In this document: one piece after another, positions 1 through 10,608 of the stretch
Position numbering within the stretch: the first letter of the stretch is position 1
Layout: each line of letters starts with the position of its first letter
Origin: Buttiauxella gaviniae ATCC 51604
GTDB taxonomy: Bacteria > Pseudomonadota > Gammaproteobacteria > Enterobacterales > Enterobacteriaceae
DNA length: 64,000 bases
Assembly: GCF_001654835.1 (NCBI RefSeq)
Contig: NZ_LXEP01000015.1
Location: forward strand, 124,001-188,000
Reading direction: 5' to 3'
The notes under the pieces: model-generated
Database searches by the model: none
Seen by the model: the letters and a program-made list of their open reading frames with translations, nothing else
Told to the model about the DNA's origin: nothing
Translations under genes and position numbers: made by a program

Positions 1-436
1 AAAAGCACCGAAGCAATTGCAGCTCAACCGCTTCCTGCCGCCAACGCCAGTGCGTATGTTAGTGGACAAAAATGGCACCAACCTTGCTGCTCAGGTTGAG
101 TTTGAAAGCTTTAACCGCCAGCTCAGCACGGTGAATCGCCATACTGGCAGCAAATTGGTGAACGCAGTTCAGCAAGATGTTCACGCAATTTTGCAACTGG
201 CAGAAGAGAAAGTGGAAGCTGCGGCACAAGTGCTGATTAAAGCGGCGCGCGAAGAAGCTGATGAGAAGTTAAGCTCTGAGCTTTCCCGTCTGGAAGCGCT
301 GAAAGCGGTGAACCCAAACATTCGTGATGATGAACTCGAAGCAATCGAAAGCAACCGTCAACAAGTGTTGGAAAGCCTTGCGCAAGCCAACTGGCGTCTC
401 GATGCTTTGCGTCTGATCGTGGTGACACATCAGTAG
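1..436 (+). CDS. rapA: RNA polymerase recycling ATPase RapA, C-terminal end (partial)
   Basis: The reading frame is open from the left edge (codons from base 2) to the TAG at 434-436, so only about the last 144 residues of a protein of roughly 968 are present. The sequence matches the C-terminal region of RapA/HepA, for example the segments [16 protein letters not shown] and [19 protein letters not shown] and the end [13 protein letters not shown], as I recall them from E. coli. RapA is a Swi2/Snf2-family ATPase that binds RNA polymerase and helps recycle it. The ATPase domains lie outside the window. The TTG at 17 is internal and is not the start. Confidence 0.95.
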   Translation, partial: KAPKQLQLNRFLPPTPVRMLVDKNGTNLAAQVEFESFNRQLSTVNRHTGSKLVNAVQQDVHAILQLAEEKVEAAAQVLIKAAREEADEKLSSELSRLEALKAVNPNIRDDELEAIESNRQQVLESLAQANWRLDALRLIVVTHQ

Positions 437-452
437 TTTGCACGCCGCTTTA

Positions 453-567
453 CTCAAATCATTCGAGTTGCAGCAAGGCGGCAAGAGAGAACATCCCCAG
501 GAGCTTACAAAAGTAAGTGACTGGGGTGGGCGAAAGCAGCCAACGCCGCTGCAGCTTGAAGGATGTA
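453..567. repeat. ERIC element between rapA and rluA
   Basis: This intergenic palindrome of about 115 bp contains the two core segments targeted by the classic ERIC primers: an ATCCCCAGGAGCTTAC arm and an AAGTAAGTGACTGGGGTG arm. The outer arms (CGAGTTGCAGCAAGGCGGC on the left, GCCGCTGCAGCTTGAAG on the right) also pair. It lies in the rapA-rluA spacer and would be transcribed as a hairpin. The exact ends are my estimate. Confidence 0.88.
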
Positions 568-573
568 GAGTAA

Positions 574-1233
574 ATGATTATGGAACCCTATAACCCGCCA
601 ACCGATCCCTGGCTGGTCATCCTTTATCAAGATGACCACATCATGGTCGTCAACAAGCCTTCGGGCTTGTTGTCTGTACCGGGCCGTCTGGATGAGCACA
701 AAGACAGCGTGATGACCCGCATTCAGCGTGACTTCCCGCAGGCAGAATCAGTGCATCGCCTGGATATGGCAACCAGCGGCGTAATCGCCGTTGCGCTGAC
801 TAAAGCGGCAGAGCGCGAGCTGAAGCGTCAGTTCCGTGAACGTGAGCCGAAAAAGCAGTATGTGGCGCGGGTTTGGGGCCATCCTCAGCCGGAAGAGGGT
901 CTGGTGGATTTACCGCTGATTTGTGACTGGCCAAACCGGCCAAAGCAGAAAGTGTGTTATGAAACCGGCAAAGCGGCGCAGACGGAATATCAGGTTCTGG
1001 ATTATGCAGCGGATAACACGGCTCGAGTGCTGTTAAAACCGATTACCGGGCGTTCACATCAGTTACGCGTGCATATGCTGGCAATGGGTCACCCCATTCT
1101 TGGCGATCGCTTTTACGCGACACCAGAAGCCCTGGCAATGGCTCCACGTTTACAGCTTCATGCTGAAATGCTGACCATTACCCACCCAGAGTATGGAACC
1201 CCCATGACGTTCCGCGCCCCGTCTGACTTCTAA
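574..1233 (+). CDS. rluA: Dual-specificity rRNA/tRNA pseudouridine synthase RluA
   Basis: 219 residues, the usual length for RluA, which makes pseudouridine 746 in 23S rRNA and pseudouridine 32 in several tRNAs. The catalytic-loop motif HRLDMATSG is intact, with Asp64 as the expected nucleophile. The conserved C-terminal GRSHQLRVHM segment is also present. The frame offers ATG at 574 and at 580; the first is used here. The gene follows rapA in the same orientation, as in E. coli, with an ERIC element in the spacer. It ends directly at a strong hairpin shared with the convergent djlA. Confidence 0.95.
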   Translation: MIMEPYNPPTDPWLVILYQDDHIMVVNKPSGLLSVPGRLDEHKDSVMTRIQRDFPQAESVHRLDMATSGVIAVALTKAAERELKRQFREREPKKQYVARVWGHPQPEEGLVDLPLICDWPNRPKQKVCYETGKAAQTEYQVLDYAADNTARVLLKPITGRSHQLRVHMLAMGHPILGDRFYATPEALAMAPRLQLHAEMLTITHPEYGTPMTFRAPSDF

Positions 1234-1234
1234 A

Positions 1235-1261
1235 AAAAGCCTCTCAACTTGAGAGGCTTTT
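1235..1261. terminator. Bidirectional terminator between rluA and djlA
   Basis: An AAAAGCCTCTCAA arm pairs with TTGAGAGGCTTTT. The flanking A-run on one side and T-run on the other give a U-tract on both strands, which suits the two convergent genes. Confidence 0.85.
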
Positions 1262-1264
1262 CTA

Positions 1265-2074
1265 TTACTTAAATCCTTTCGCCGTCTTAATCAGATCGTA
1301 CGCTTTCTGGATATCCTGCGCTTTCTGCTTGGCCATCTCCATCATCTCTGGCGGTAAACCTTTAGCAACAAGCTTATCAGGGTGATGCTCGCTCATTAAT
1401 TTGCGATACGCACGCTTAATGGCAGTCGCATCATCCGTGCTTTTAACGCCGAGTACATTGCACGCATCTTCGAGTGTCGGACCACGCTGTTGCTGGAAAC
1501 CACCGCCTTGCGACTGATTGTATCCGCCACCAAATTGCTGCCCGCCTTCCATCATGCGTAAGAACTGATCGAACTGGATGCGTGAAATGCCAAGCTCTTC
1601 CGCAATAACGTACAACACTTCCCGTTCGTTAGGGTGCAAAGAGCCATCAGCAAACGCCGCCTGAATTTGAATTTCAAGAAACATCCGAATTAGGTCAAAA
1701 CGGCCAAAGCACACGCTGCGTAACTGACGCATTTTTTCACGCAGCGGATAACCGTTCTCTTTACCTACACGAAATGCGTGTTGTGCCGCACTGCGCGCAT
1801 CACCATGTAATTGCATGCGATCCATTAATAGCGAGGCTATCTGGATGTCTGCTTCTGTGACGCGCCCTTTTGACTTAGTCAGGTGGCCCATCACTTCAAA
1901 TGTGGTGCTAAAAAATAGTGACTGACGCTGTTGTTGGTTAGAAAACCAGGACTGACGACGGCTACGCACCTTATCGATGGCATGGCCAATCAGCAATCCT
2001 AAAACCACACCCCAGAAGCCACCACCCATAATTAGTGCTATTGCGACACCGAGTACTTTTCCCCAATACTGCAT
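1265..2074 (-). CDS. djlA: Co-chaperone DjlA (membrane-anchored J-domain protein)
   Basis: 269 residues. An N-terminal hydrophobic segment (about residues 5-30, rich in Gly) is the single membrane anchor. It is followed by a TerB-like helical domain, a Gly/Gln-rich linker ([17 protein letters not shown]) and a C-terminal J domain with the HPD signature (SEHHPDKL). DjlA stimulates DnaK and is linked to the Rcs envelope stress pathway in E. coli. It is convergent with rluA and divergent from lptD, the same arrangement as in E. coli. Confidence 0.95.
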   Translation of the reverse strand: MQYWGKVLGVAIALIMGGGFWGVVLGLLIGHAIDKVRSRRQSWFSNQQQRQSLFFSTTFEVMGHLTKSKGRVTEADIQIASLLMDRMQLHGDARSAAQHAFRVGKENGYPLREKMRQLRSVCFGRFDLIRMFLEIQIQAAFADGSLHPNEREVLYVIAEELGISRIQFDQFLRMMEGGQQFGGGYNQSQGGGFQQQRGPTLEDACNVLGVKSTDDATAIKRAYRKLMSEHHPDKLVAKGLPPEMMEMAKQKAQDIQKAYDLIKTAKGFK

Positions 2075-2257
2075 ATACTCCCCAAATCGTCATGCCGTCG
2101 GCTAGAATTTGCTTTATCATACCCGTCATTGATAGCGGTGCCTAACGGCACTCTGCTGAACGGGAAGGATTAACACTAGCGCTGTGGTGATGAGTAAGTT
2201 AGTCTCTGACCGTTTGCCGACGCTAAGCCATTGATGATGGAACAACGAATAACACGT

Positions 2258-4621
2258 ATGAAAAAACGTATTCCCACCTTGCTGGCCACCTTGATTGGCG
2301 CAGCGCTGTATAGTCAACAAGGTATGGCTGCCGATCTTGCGTCGCAGTGTATGCTTGGTATCCCAAGTTACAATCGCCCTTTAATTCAGGGAGATACCAA
2401 TAACCTACCCGTTACTATAAATGCCGATCACGCAAAAGGAAATTATCCTGATGATGCGGTGTTTACTGGCAATGTTGATATTCAGCAAGGCAATAGCCGC
2501 CTACAGTCTGATGAAGTGTTGCTACACCAAAAACAGGTTGAAGGTCAGCCGGACCCTGTCCGCACGGTCGATGCTGTCGGCAACGTACACTACGATGATA
2601 ATCAGGTTATTCTTAAAGGGCCAAAAGCCTGGTCAAACCTGAACACCAAAGATACCAACGTCTGGGAAGGTGACTACCAAATGGTAGACCGCCAGGGGCG
2701 GGGTACTGCCGATCTAATGAAACAGCGCGGCAATAATCGCTACACCATTCTGGAAAATGGCACATTTACTTCCTGTTTGCCGGGTTCTAATACCTGGAGC
2801 GTTGTGGGAAGTGAAGTCATTCAGGACCGTGAAGAAGAAGTCGCGGAAATCTGGAATGCCCGTTTTAAACTGGGCCCGGTTCCGGTCTTCTATAGCCCTT
2901 ATCTGCAGTTGCCAATCGGTGATAAACGTCGTTCCGGTTTCCTGATCCCAAATGCGAAGTACAGTACCAATAATGGCCTTGAGTTTTCTCTGCCGTATTA
3001 CTGGAACATCGCACCAAACTTTGATGCCACAATCACTCCGCACTATATGGAGCAACGTGGTACTCAATGGCAGAACGAATTCCGTTACTTGACCAAAGCT
3101 GGCGCGGGTATTATGGAGTTCGACTACCTGTTGTCTGATGAGGAATACAAAGACGATACCGCGAAGAACCCTGAAGGGGATGAACGCCGTTGGTTGTTCT
3201 ACTGGAATCACAGCGGTGTGATGGATCAGGTGTGGCGTTTTAATATCGACTACACCAAAGTCAGTGATCCAAACTACTTCAACGACTTTACTTCGCAATA
3301 TGGTTCTAGTACTGACGGTTATGCCACACAGAAATTCAGTGTTGGTTATGCCGTTGAAAACTTCGACGCCACACTTGCAACAAAACAGTTCCAGATTTTC
3401 GATTCTCAACGTAATAGCGGTGCAAATTCATACAGTGCTCAGCCACAGTTGGATATGAACTACTATAAAAACGACGTTGGACCGTTTGATACGCGTATCT
3501 ATGGTCAGGCTGTTAAGTTTACTAACTTTAATAACAACATGCCGGAAGCTACACGCCTGCATATTGAGCCAACAATTAACCTACCGTTATCCAATGGTTG
3601 GGCAAGCCTGAATACCGAAGCAAAGCTGATGGCAACACACTATCAGCAGGACAATCTCGAAAAATACGAAAAAAATGTCAATAGCAACAGCAAGTTAGAG
3701 TCTACGGTTAACCGTACCCTGCCTCAATTCAAAATGGACGGTAAACTGATTTTCGACCGCGATATGGACTCTGCAGCAGGCTGGGCGCAAACCCTTGAGC
3801 CACGCGTACAGTATCTGTATGTGCCGTACCGCGACCAAAGTAACATCAACAACTACGATTCTGCGTTGTTGCAATCTGACTACAATGGCTTGTTCCGTGA
3901 TCGTACTTACGGCGGCCTTGACCGTATAGCTTCAGCCAACCAGGTCACCACGGGGGTTACAACTCGTGTTTATGATGACGCAGCTGTTGAACGTTTTAAT
4001 GTTTCTGTTGGTCAAATCTACTACTTCACCAAGTCTCGTACTGGTGATGAAACGATTAACAGTGAAAAAGGTGACGAAACAGGTTCTGTGGTATGGGCTG
4101 GCGATACCTATTGGCGCATGACTGACCGCTGGGGTTTACGCGGTGGCTTACAGTACGATACACGGCTTGATAATATTGCGACCGGTAACGGCGTTATCGA
4201 ATATCGTAAAGATAACGATCGCCTGGTACAATTTAACTACCGTTACGCAAGCCCTGAATACATCGGCGCCACTGTTTCTAACATCAACATTAATGCTGAC
4301 CAGTACAAAGATGGAATCTCACAAGTTGGGATGACGGCAAGCTGGCCTATCGTTGATCGCTGGTCTGTTGTTGGCGCGTATTACTACGATACCAATGCAC
4401 AACAAGCGGCTGACTCCATGTTAGCCGTGCAGTACAACTCTTGCTGTTATGCGATTCGTTTAGGTTATGAGCGAAAAATTAACGGTTGGGAAGATAACCA
4501 AAGCAAATACGACAACGTAATTGGCTTTAACATCGAGTTACGTGGCCTGAGTTCTAACTACGGCCTGGGCACACAGCAGATGTTGCGTTCAAACATTCTG
4601 CCGTATCAGAGCTCGATGTAA
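2258..4621 (+). CDS. lptD: LPS assembly outer-membrane protein LptD
   Basis: 787 residues from the ATG at 2258, which begins a signal peptide ([20 protein letters not shown]) ending near [10 protein letters not shown]. An ATG-like start further upstream would put extra residues before the signal peptide and is rejected. The protein has a periplasmic OstA/LptA-like N domain followed by a large C-terminal beta-barrel. The conserved Cys-Cys pair near the C-terminus ([11 protein letters not shown]) and early cysteines, including DLASQC and TSCLPG, are those involved in LptD disulfides. With LptE it places LPS in the outer leaflet. surA, the chaperone needed for its folding, follows. Confidence 0.97.
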   Translation: MKKRIPTLLATLIGAALYSQQGMAADLASQCMLGIPSYNRPLIQGDTNNLPVTINADHAKGNYPDDAVFTGNVDIQQGNSRLQSDEVLLHQKQVEGQPDPVRTVDAVGNVHYDDNQVILKGPKAWSNLNTKDTNVWEGDYQMVDRQGRGTADLMKQRGNNRYTILENGTFTSCLPGSNTWSVVGSEVIQDREEEVAEIWNARFKLGPVPVFYSPYLQLPIGDKRRSGFLIPNAKYSTNNGLEFSLPYYWNIAPNFDATITPHYMEQRGTQWQNEFRYLTKAGAGIMEFDYLLSDEEYKDDTAKNPEGDERRWLFYWNHSGVMDQVWRFNIDYTKVSDPNYFNDFTSQYGSSTDGYATQKFSVGYAVENFDATLATKQFQIFDSQRNSGANSYSAQPQLDMNYYKNDVGPFDTRIYGQAVKFTNFNNNMPEATRLHIEPTINLPLSNGWASLNTEAKLMATHYQQDNLEKYEKNVNSNSKLESTVNRTLPQFKMDGKLIFDRDMDSAAGWAQTLEPRVQYLYVPYRDQSNINNYDSALLQSDYNGLFRDRTYGGLDRIASANQVTTGVTTRVYDDAAVERFNVSVGQIYYFTKSRTGDETINSEKGDETGSVVWAGDTYWRMTDRWGLRGGLQYDTRLDNIATGNGVIEYRKDNDRLVQFNYRYASPEYIGATVSNININADQYKDGISQVGMTASWPIVDRWSVVGAYYYDTNAQQAADSMLAVQYNSCCYAIRLGYERKINGWEDNQSKYDNVIGFNIELRGLSSNYGLGTQQMLRSNILPYQSSM

Positions 4622-4674
4622 TTCACTTTGACTTGAATTAGCAGTCCGCTTTGCGGCTAAGAAATGGAAAAAGT

Positions 4675-5967
4675 ATGAAGAATTGGAGAACGCTGCTTCT
4701 CGGTGTCGTCCTTGTGGCGAACACCTCTTTCGCGGCCCCACAAGTGGTCGATAAAGTTGCAGCCGTAGTGAATAACGGTGTGGTACTGGAAAGTGACGTT
4801 GACGGCATGATGCAGTCAGTGAAGAGCGGCGCCCAACAAGCAGGGCAACAACTTCCTGACGACAACACTCTGCGTCATCAAATTCTGGAACGTCTGATCA
4901 TGGACCAGATCATGCTGCAGATGGGTCAGAAAATGGGCGTTAAAGTGACGGATGAGCAGCTTGATAAAGCTATTGCTGATATCGCTGCCCAGAACAAAAT
5001 GAACATGGATCAGATGCGTAGTCGTCTGGCCTATGACGGAGTTAATTACAATTCTTACCGTGCACAGATCCGCAAAGAGATGACCATTTCGGAAGTGCGT
5101 AATAGTGAAGTTCGTCGTCGTGTATCTATTCTGCCGCAGGAGGTTGATTCCCTTGCGCAACAGGTTGGTAGCCAAAACGACAGCAGCACCGAACTTAACC
5201 TGAGCCACATCCTGATTCCATTGCCGGAAAACCCTACTTCTACTCAGGTAGACGATGCGGAAAAGCAAGCGCGTGACATCGTTTCACAAGCGCAAAATGG
5301 TGGCGATTTCGGAAAATTGGCAATCACCTACTCTGCTGACCAGCAAGCACTGAAAGGCGGTCAAATGGGTTGGGGTCGTATCCAGGAACTGCCAACTATT
5401 TTCGCTCAGGCATTAGGCACGGCGAAAAAAGGTGACGTAATCGGTCCGATTCGTTCAGGTGTTGGTTTCCATATCCTGAAAGTGAACGATCTGCGTGGCC
5501 AGAGCCAGAGCATTTCTGTGACTGAAGTTCATGCACGTCATATCTTACTGAAATCATCGCCAATCATGAGTGACGACCAAGCGCGAGCTAAGTTAAACCA
5601 GATTGCAGCTGATATTAAGAGTGGAAAAACGACCTTCGCTGCGGCAGCAAAATCCTTCTCTGAAGATCCAGGTTCAGCAAATCAGGGCGGTGACTTGGGT
5701 TGGGCTGCTACCGATATCTATGATCCTGCCTTCCGTGATGCACTGTCGAAAATGCATAAAGGTGAGTTGAGTGCACCGGTTCACTCCTCCTTCGGCTGGC
5801 ACTTGATCGAACTTATGGATACTCGTAGCGTTGATAAGACTGATGCTGCGCAGAAAGACCGCGCGTATCGCATGCTATTCAACCGTAAGTTCTCTGAAGA
5901 AGCACAGACCTGGATGCAAGAACAACGCGCATCTGCTTATGTGAAAGTCATAGGTAGCAATGGCTAA
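4675..5967 (+). CDS. surA: Periplasmic peptidyl-prolyl isomerase and chaperone SurA
   Basis: 430 residues from the ATG at 4675, which begins a clear signal peptide ([20 protein letters not shown], cleaved before APQVV). The order is a SurA N domain, two parvulin domains (around [12 protein letters not shown] and [12 protein letters not shown]) and the C-terminal helix that rejoins the N domain. SurA delivers unfolded outer-membrane proteins to the BAM complex; LptD, encoded upstream, is a major client. The 3' end overlaps pdxA by 8 bases, which indicates translational coupling. Confidence 0.96.
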   Translation: MKNWRTLLLGVVLVANTSFAAPQVVDKVAAVVNNGVVLESDVDGMMQSVKSGAQQAGQQLPDDNTLRHQILERLIMDQIMLQMGQKMGVKVTDEQLDKAIADIAAQNKMNMDQMRSRLAYDGVNYNSYRAQIRKEMTISEVRNSEVRRRVSILPQEVDSLAQQVGSQNDSSTELNLSHILIPLPENPTSTQVDDAEKQARDIVSQAQNGGDFGKLAITYSADQQALKGGQMGWGRIQELPTIFAQALGTAKKGDVIGPIRSGVGFHILKVNDLRGQSQSISVTEVHARHILLKSSPIMSDDQARAKLNQIAADIKSGKTTFAAAAKSFSEDPGSANQGGDLGWAATDIYDPAFRDALSKMHKGELSAPVHSSFGWHLIELMDTRSVDKTDAAQKDRAYRMLFNRKFSEEAQTWMQEQRASAYVKVIGSNG

Positions 5968-6949
5968 TATCCAACGTGTAGTCATCACTCCCGGCGAACC
6001 TGCCGGGATTGGTCCTGATCTGGTCATCGCGCTGGCACAGCGCGACTGGCCTGTCGAAGTGGTTGTCGCAGCGTCTCCCGAATTACTCCTGGAACGTGCA
6101 GCTCTTCTCGGTCTTCCTCTTCAGCTCATTCCTTACTCGCCTGACGCTCCTGCAAGCCCGCAAACTGCCGGAACACTCACCATACTGCCCATACCACTAC
6201 GAGCACCAGTCAAACCGGGGTTGCTTGATGTGAAGAACGGTGAGTATGTGGTGGATATGCTGGCTCGGGCATGTGATGGTTGTATCAAGGGTGAATTTGC
6301 AGCGCTGATCACCGGGCCGGTACATAAAGGCATCATTAACGATGCTGGTATTCCCTTTATCGGGCATACCGAGTTTTTCGAAGAGCGATCGCACAGCGAA
6401 AAAGTCGTGATGATGCTGGCGACCGAAGAACTTCGCGTTGCGCTGGTGACGACACATCTGCCCCTTAAAGCCATTAGTGATGCGATAACGCCAGAATTAT
6501 TACGCCAGATAATCACCATCCTGTATCATGACCTGCAAACCAAGTTTGGTATCGCGCAGCCGCATGTACTGGTTTGTGGCCTCAACCCCCATGCCGGGGA
6601 AGGTGGCCACATGGGTACTGAAGAAATTGATACCATCATTCCAGTACTAAATGAAATGCGCGGTCTTGGAATGAAGCTTTCTGGCCCGCTACCGGCAGAT
6701 ACGCTGTTTCAGCCTAAGTATCTCGATAACGCCGATGCAGTGCTGGCGATGTACCACGACCAGGGCTTACCTGTACTCAAATATCAGGGCTTTGGTCGAG
6801 CGGTAAATATCACGCTAGGCTTACCTTTTATCCGCACTTCGGTTGACCATGGCACCGCGCTAGATCTAGCCGGCCAGGGGAAAGCCGAGGTCGGCAGTTT
6901 TATTACGGCGCTTAATCTCGCCATCAAGATGATTGCTAATACTCAATGA
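5960..6949 (+). CDS. pdxA: 4-hydroxythreonine-4-phosphate dehydrogenase PdxA
   Basis: 329 residues, the family length. PdxA oxidises 4-phospho-hydroxy-L-threonine with NAD(P)+ in pyridoxal-5'-phosphate synthesis. The [11 protein letters not shown]-terminal signature, the GHTEFF segment, the [11 protein letters not shown] motif and the metal-binding AMYHDQG histidine region are present. The start overlaps the end of surA by 8 bases (ATGGCTAA), and its own stop overlaps the rsmA start (ATGA). The surA-pdxA-rsmA-apaG-apaH order is the conserved enterobacterial complex operon. Confidence 0.96.
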   Translation: MANIQRVVITPGEPAGIGPDLVIALAQRDWPVEVVVAASPELLLERAALLGLPLQLIPYSPDAPASPQTAGTLTILPIPLRAPVKPGLLDVKNGEYVVDMLARACDGCIKGEFAALITGPVHKGIINDAGIPFIGHTEFFEERSHSEKVVMMLATEELRVALVTTHLPLKAISDAITPELLRQIITILYHDLQTKFGIAQPHVLVCGLNPHAGEGGHMGTEEIDTIIPVLNEMRGLGMKLSGPLPADTLFQPKYLDNADAVLAMYHDQGLPVLKYQGFGRAVNITLGLPFIRTSVDHGTALDLAGQGKAEVGSFITALNLAIKMIANTQ

Positions 6950-7770
6950 ATACTCGTGTCCACCAAGGCCATTTAGCCCGTAAACGTTTTGGACAAAACT
7001 TCCTTAATGACCAGTTCGTTATCGACAGTATTGTCTCTGCTATTAATCCACTGAAAGGCCAGGCGATGGTTGAAATCGGCCCCGGCCTTGGCGCATTAAC
7101 CGAGCCTGTGGGTGAACGCCTTGATGAAATGACCGTCATCGAACTAGACCGTGATCTTGCAGCCCGTCTGCAAACGCACCCATTCCTGGCACCGAAGCTG
7201 ACTATTTATCAGCAAGATGCCATGACAATGGATTTTGGAGAGCTGTCGCAAAAAATCGGTCAGCCGTTGCGCGTTTTTGGCAACCTGCCGTATAACATCT
7301 CCACGCCATTGATGTTCCATCTCTTTAGCTATACTGATGCCATTGCTGACATGCACTTTATGCTGCAAAAAGAGGTGGTAAATCGTTTAGTTGCTGGCCC
7401 TAACTGTAAAGCGTATGGTCGTTTATCAGTCATGGCGCAGTATTATTGCAATGTGATCCCAGTACTTGAAGTGCCACCAACGGCCTTCACACCGGCACCG
7501 AAAGTGGATTCTGCCGTCGTGCGCCTGGTGCCACATGCAGTAATACCGAACCCTGTTAAAGAGCTGCGTGTGTTAAGCCGCATCACCACTGAAGCCTTTA
7601 ACAAGCGTCGCAAAACGATTCGTAACAGCCTTGGGCATCTGTTTAGTCCAGAGGTGATGGCGGAACTGGGAATCGACGCAACCCTACGCGCTGAGAACAT
7701 CTCAGTCGCACAGTATTGCCAACTGGCAAACTATTTGGCTGACAATCCGCAGCAGCCAAAGGAGAGTTAA
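6946..7770 (+). CDS. rsmA: 16S rRNA dimethyladenosine transferase RsmA (KsgA)
   Basis: 274 residues. RsmA dimethylates two adjacent adenosines (A1518, A1519) near the 3' end of 16S rRNA and acts as a late 30S maturation checkpoint. The N-terminal RKRFGQNFL motif, the SAM-binding [11 protein letters not shown] glycine loop and the catalytic GNLPYNIST motif are all present. The ATG overlaps the pdxA stop by 4 bases. Loss of this enzyme gives kasugamycin resistance in E. coli. Confidence 0.97.
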   Translation: MNTRVHQGHLARKRFGQNFLNDQFVIDSIVSAINPLKGQAMVEIGPGLGALTEPVGERLDEMTVIELDRDLAARLQTHPFLAPKLTIYQQDAMTMDFGELSQKIGQPLRVFGNLPYNISTPLMFHLFSYTDAIADMHFMLQKEVVNRLVAGPNCKAYGRLSVMAQYYCNVIPVLEVPPTAFTPAPKVDSAVVRLVPHAVIPNPVKELRVLSRITTEAFNKRRKTIRNSLGHLFSPEVMAELGIDATLRAENISVAQYCQLANYLADNPQQPKES

Positions 7771-7772
7771 CG

Positions 7773-8150
7773 ATGTTAAATTCGCCCCGCGTATGCATTC
7801 AGGTACAAAGCGTTTATATCGAAGCGCAGTCCTCCCCGGAGAACGAACGTTTCGTCTTTGCTTACACTGTAACCATCCGTAACTTGGGGCGAACACCGGT
7901 GCAATTGCTTGGTCGTTATTGGCTTATCACCAATGGAAACGGCCATGAAACTGAAGTTCAGGGCGAGGGCGTGATTGGCGTCCAGCCGCATATTGAACCG
8001 GGCAACGAATATAGCTACACAAGCGGTGCGGTACTTGAAACACCGCTTGGCACCATGCAAGGCCATTACGAAATGGTCGACTCTCAGGGCGATGCTTTCC
8101 GTGTCGCTATTCCCGTATTCCGTCTGGCTATCCCAGCCTTTATTCACTGA
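7773..8150 (+). CDS. apaG: ApaG domain protein (Co2+/Mg2+ efflux-associated protein)
   Basis: 125 residues, a single beta-sandwich ApaG domain. The hallmark segments [24 protein letters not shown] and GTMQGHYEM are present. The biochemical role is still unsettled: mutants of this family affect Co2+ and Mg2+ handling, and the fold resembles fibronectin-like domains. It sits 2 bases after rsmA and 4 bases before apaH in the same operon. Confidence 0.95.
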   Translation: MLNSPRVCIQVQSVYIEAQSSPENERFVFAYTVTIRNLGRTPVQLLGRYWLITNGNGHETEVQGEGVIGVQPHIEPGNEYSYTSGAVLETPLGTMQGHYEMVDSQGDAFRVAIPVFRLAIPAFIH

Positions 8151-8154
8151 TACG

Positions 8155-9006
8155 ATGTCTACATACCTGATTGGCGATGTTCATGGTTGTTACGATGAAC
8201 TGGTAGCCCTGCTACAACAGGTTGAATTTACGCCTGGCAAAGATATTTTATGGCTTACGGGCGATCTCGTCGCGCGTGGACCCGGCTCGCTTGAAGTTCT
8301 GCGCTACGTACGTGGCCTTGGCGATAGCGTGCGTATTGTTCTCGGTAACCACGATCTGCATCTGCTGGCGGTTTATGCAGGCATTAGCCGTAATAAACCT
8401 AAAGATCGCGTTTCCCAATTGCTGGAAGCGCCAGATGCCGACGAACTGCTGAACTGGTTACGTCGCCAACCTTTGCTTCAGGTTGATGAAGATAAAAAAC
8501 TGGTGATGGCGCATGCCGGGATTACGCCGCAGTGGGATTTGAATACTGCAATGGCCTGTGCGCGTGATGTTGAAGCCGTGCTTTCAAGCGACAGCTATCC
8601 ATTATTCCTCGATGCAATGTATGGCGATATGCCTAACAATTGGTCGCCTGAACTTTCAGGGCTCGCTCGTCTGCGCTTTATTACCAATTCGCTGACCCGC
8701 ATGCGTTATTGCTTCCCGAACGGGCAACTGGATATGTACTGCAAAGACACACCAGAAAGCGCTCCTGCGCCGCTTAAACCGTGGTTTGCTATTTCAGGGC
8801 CGGTTACCAATGAATACTCTGTTATCTTCGGGCACTGGGCATCACTGGAAGGTAAAGGCACACCAGAAGGGATTTACGGGCTGGATACAGGATGCTGCTG
8901 GGGTGGTGAGCTAACATGCCTACGCTGGGAAGATAAAAAATATTTCACCCAGCCATCGAATCGCCAGCAAGATGTTGGCGGTGGAGAAACGGCTATCGCT
9001 TCATAA
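8155..9006 (+). CDS. apaH: Diadenosine tetraphosphatase ApaH (symmetrical)
   Basis: 283 residues from the ATG at 8155, just after apaG. An upstream in-frame extension would run inside apaG and is rejected. ApaH splits Ap4A into two ADP and can remove Np4 caps from RNA. The metallophosphoesterase motifs are clear: [14 protein letters not shown] (D in the second metal site), GNHD, and later AHAG and GHW. An ERIC element follows the stop codon. Confidence 0.96.
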   Translation: MSTYLIGDVHGCYDELVALLQQVEFTPGKDILWLTGDLVARGPGSLEVLRYVRGLGDSVRIVLGNHDLHLLAVYAGISRNKPKDRVSQLLEAPDADELLNWLRRQPLLQVDEDKKLVMAHAGITPQWDLNTAMACARDVEAVLSSDSYPLFLDAMYGDMPNNWSPELSGLARLRFITNSLTRMRYCFPNGQLDMYCKDTPESAPAPLKPWFAISGPVTNEYSVIFGHWASLEGKGTPEGIYGLDTGCCWGGELTCLRWEDKKYFTQPSNRQQDVGGGETAIAS

Positions 9007-9019
9007 TAAAAACCCCGGT

Positions 9020-9148
9020 TATATCCGTCATAATTCAAGTTGCATGAGCGTTGGCTGCTCTCGTTCACCCCAGTCACTTACGTTAGTAAGTGACTGGGGA
9101 TTCACTCCTTTGCCGCCTTCCTGCAACTCGAATTATTTTGGATATACT
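9020..9148. repeat. ERIC element between apaH and folA
   Basis: This palindrome of about 129 bp has ERIC core arms (CACCCCAGTCACTTAC and AAGTGACTGGGGATTCAC) and outer arms (AATTCAAGTTGCA and TGCAACTCGAATT). Unlike the copy at 453-567, its centre is a perfect 14-bp stem (9068-9081 with 9086-9099) around a GTTA loop. It lies between the convergent apaH and folA genes, where it could fold in either transcript. Confidence 0.88.
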
Positions 9149-9177
9149 AGCTAACCGTTTTTTTCATTCTCAACGCC

Positions 9178-9657
9178 TTAACGACGTTCCAGTACTTCGA
9201 AGCAGTAGCCGTGCGAGTTGAGCTCGTCGGCGTCATGAAATTCGCTGAAGGTAGACTGCCATTCATCCGGGTCGTAATCTGGGAAGTGCGTGTCCCCTTC
9301 CACTTCCGCATCAATATGCGTCAGATACAGGCGCTGTGCTTTCGGCAGGAACTGTTCGTAAACACGCCCACCGCCAATCACCATAATCTCTTCCGCATCG
9401 CCACAGGCTTTAATGGCATCTTCTACGGATGAAACCCACTCAACGCGATCGTCGGTGCCGGGCTTGCTGCTAATGACGATATTCTTGCGACCAGGAAGAG
9501 GACGACCAATCGATTCCCAGGTCAAACGCCCCATGATGACAGGTTTATTGAGCGTAGTACGTTTAAACCATGCCAGATCGGCAGGGATATCCCAGGGCAT
9601 GGCGTTTTCCATGCCAATTACACGATCTACCGCTAATGCAGCAATCAGACTGATCAT
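9178..9657 (-). CDS. folA: Dihydrofolate reductase FolA
   Basis: 159 residues, the standard chromosomal DHFR length. It reduces dihydrofolate to tetrahydrofolate with NADPH and is the trimethoprim target. The catalytic Asp27 is in DIPADLAWF; the Met20 loop (GMENAMPW), the NADPH-binding [15 protein letters not shown] segment and the [11 protein letters not shown] motif are all present. It is transcribed toward apaH, from which an ERIC element separates it. The 282-base gap upstream to the LysE-family gene holds its promoter; I identified no specific operator there. Confidence 0.97.
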   Translation of the reverse strand: MISLIAALAVDRVIGMENAMPWDIPADLAWFKRTTLNKPVIMGRLTWESIGRPLPGRKNIVISSKPGTDDRVEWVSSVEDAIKACGDAEEIMVIGGGRVYEQFLPKAQRLYLTHIDAEVEGDTHFPDYDPDEWQSTFSEFHDADELNSHGYCFEVLERR

Positions 9658-9939
9658 TCTATTAACCCAAGGGTGGTGAAAAAATTGCCGCCACTATACG
9701 GAAAGCGCATTCTTTCGTCGACTATCCGCAAGCCTGTCCGTAAGAATTTTTTTATTCTGCGACTGTAAACCTGTAACGCATTGCTTCCTGATACAGCAGG
9801 AACAATGAGTTAGCTTAAAATTGCCAGAAGGAACGTAAAAAATTCTTAACTGTGGAAGACCATCCACTATAAGTTTACGTGATAGCTGCGTTATAGTTGT
9901 CGCAGTTCACACTTTTCCTCTATTTTGCCGGATAAAACC

Positions 9940-10554
9940 ATGCTGGAAACCACGCTTTTTGTCGCCACAATTGCCACTTTGGGGATGCTCTCTCCTGGGC
10001 CTGATTTCTTTCTGGTCATTAAGAATGCCGCCCGCTATTCACGCACTGCGGCAATGATGACCTCGCTGGGCGTCATCAGCGGCGTGGCAACTCACATGAC
10101 TTATTGTGTTGCGGGTTTAGCGGTGGTTATTACCACCACGCCATGGTTATTTGACCTGTTGAAATATGCCGGGGCCGCTTATCTGATCTGGATTGGTTTC
10201 CAGGCATTACTCGCACGCGGCAGCAGTAAAATGGATGTCAGCAATGTTGAGCGCCAACAAACGACCCTTAAGAAAGCCTTTTTACAGGGCTATTTGTGCA
10301 ACCTGCTGAACCCCAAAGCGACCCTATTCTTCCTTTCTGTTTTCACCCAGGTATTGAACGTGAATTCGGGGACCATGGAAAAACTTTGGTACGCCGGAGT
10401 TATTCTGATGCTGTCCGTGGTCTGGTGGCCTCTGTTGGTCGTGTTAATCCAAAGCGAGCCTGTTCGTCGCGGCCTGGCTAAGGCACAGAAAATTGTCGAT
10501 AAACTGCTGGGTGGAATGTTGATTGCGCTAGGGATTAAAGTAGCTTTGAGCTGA
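9940..10554 (+). CDS. LysE/RhtB-family exporter
   Basis: 204 residues from the ATG at 9940; a TTG 15 bases upstream is possible but less likely. The LSPGPDFFLVIKNA motif near the N-terminus and the CNLLNPKATLFF motif mark the LysE/RhtB family of amino-acid and metabolite exporters, with about six hydrophobic segments. The substrate cannot be told from sequence. E. coli K-12 lacks a gene here between folA and kefC, so this is a lineage-specific addition. It runs toward kefC, from which a palindromic terminator divides it. No strong ribosome-binding site is visible. Confidence 0.85.
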   Translation: MLETTLFVATIATLGMLSPGPDFFLVIKNAARYSRTAAMMTSLGVISGVATHMTYCVAGLAVVITTTPWLFDLLKYAGAAYLIWIGFQALLARGSSKMDVSNVERQQTTLKKAFLQGYLCNLLNPKATLFFLSVFTQVLNVNSGTMEKLWYAGVILMLSVVWWPLLVVLIQSEPVRRGLAKAQKIVDKLLGGMLIALGIKVALS

Positions 10555-10578
10555 CTTTTGCTCAAACCAATAGATTTA

Positions 10579-10606
10579 AAAAAGCTCCCAAATTTGGGAG
10601 CTTTTT
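10579..10606. terminator. Bidirectional terminator between the LysE-family gene and kefC
   Basis: A near-perfect palindrome, AAGCTCCCAAATTTGGGAGCTT, has A and T runs outside it, serving the two convergent genes. Confidence 0.85.
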
Positions 10607-10608
10607 AG

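Noticed and set aside
2714-3409. 231-codon open frame on the minus strand inside lptD
   Set aside because: Antisense to a clear LptD coding frame, low-complexity hydrophobic product, no ribosome-binding site or family resemblance.
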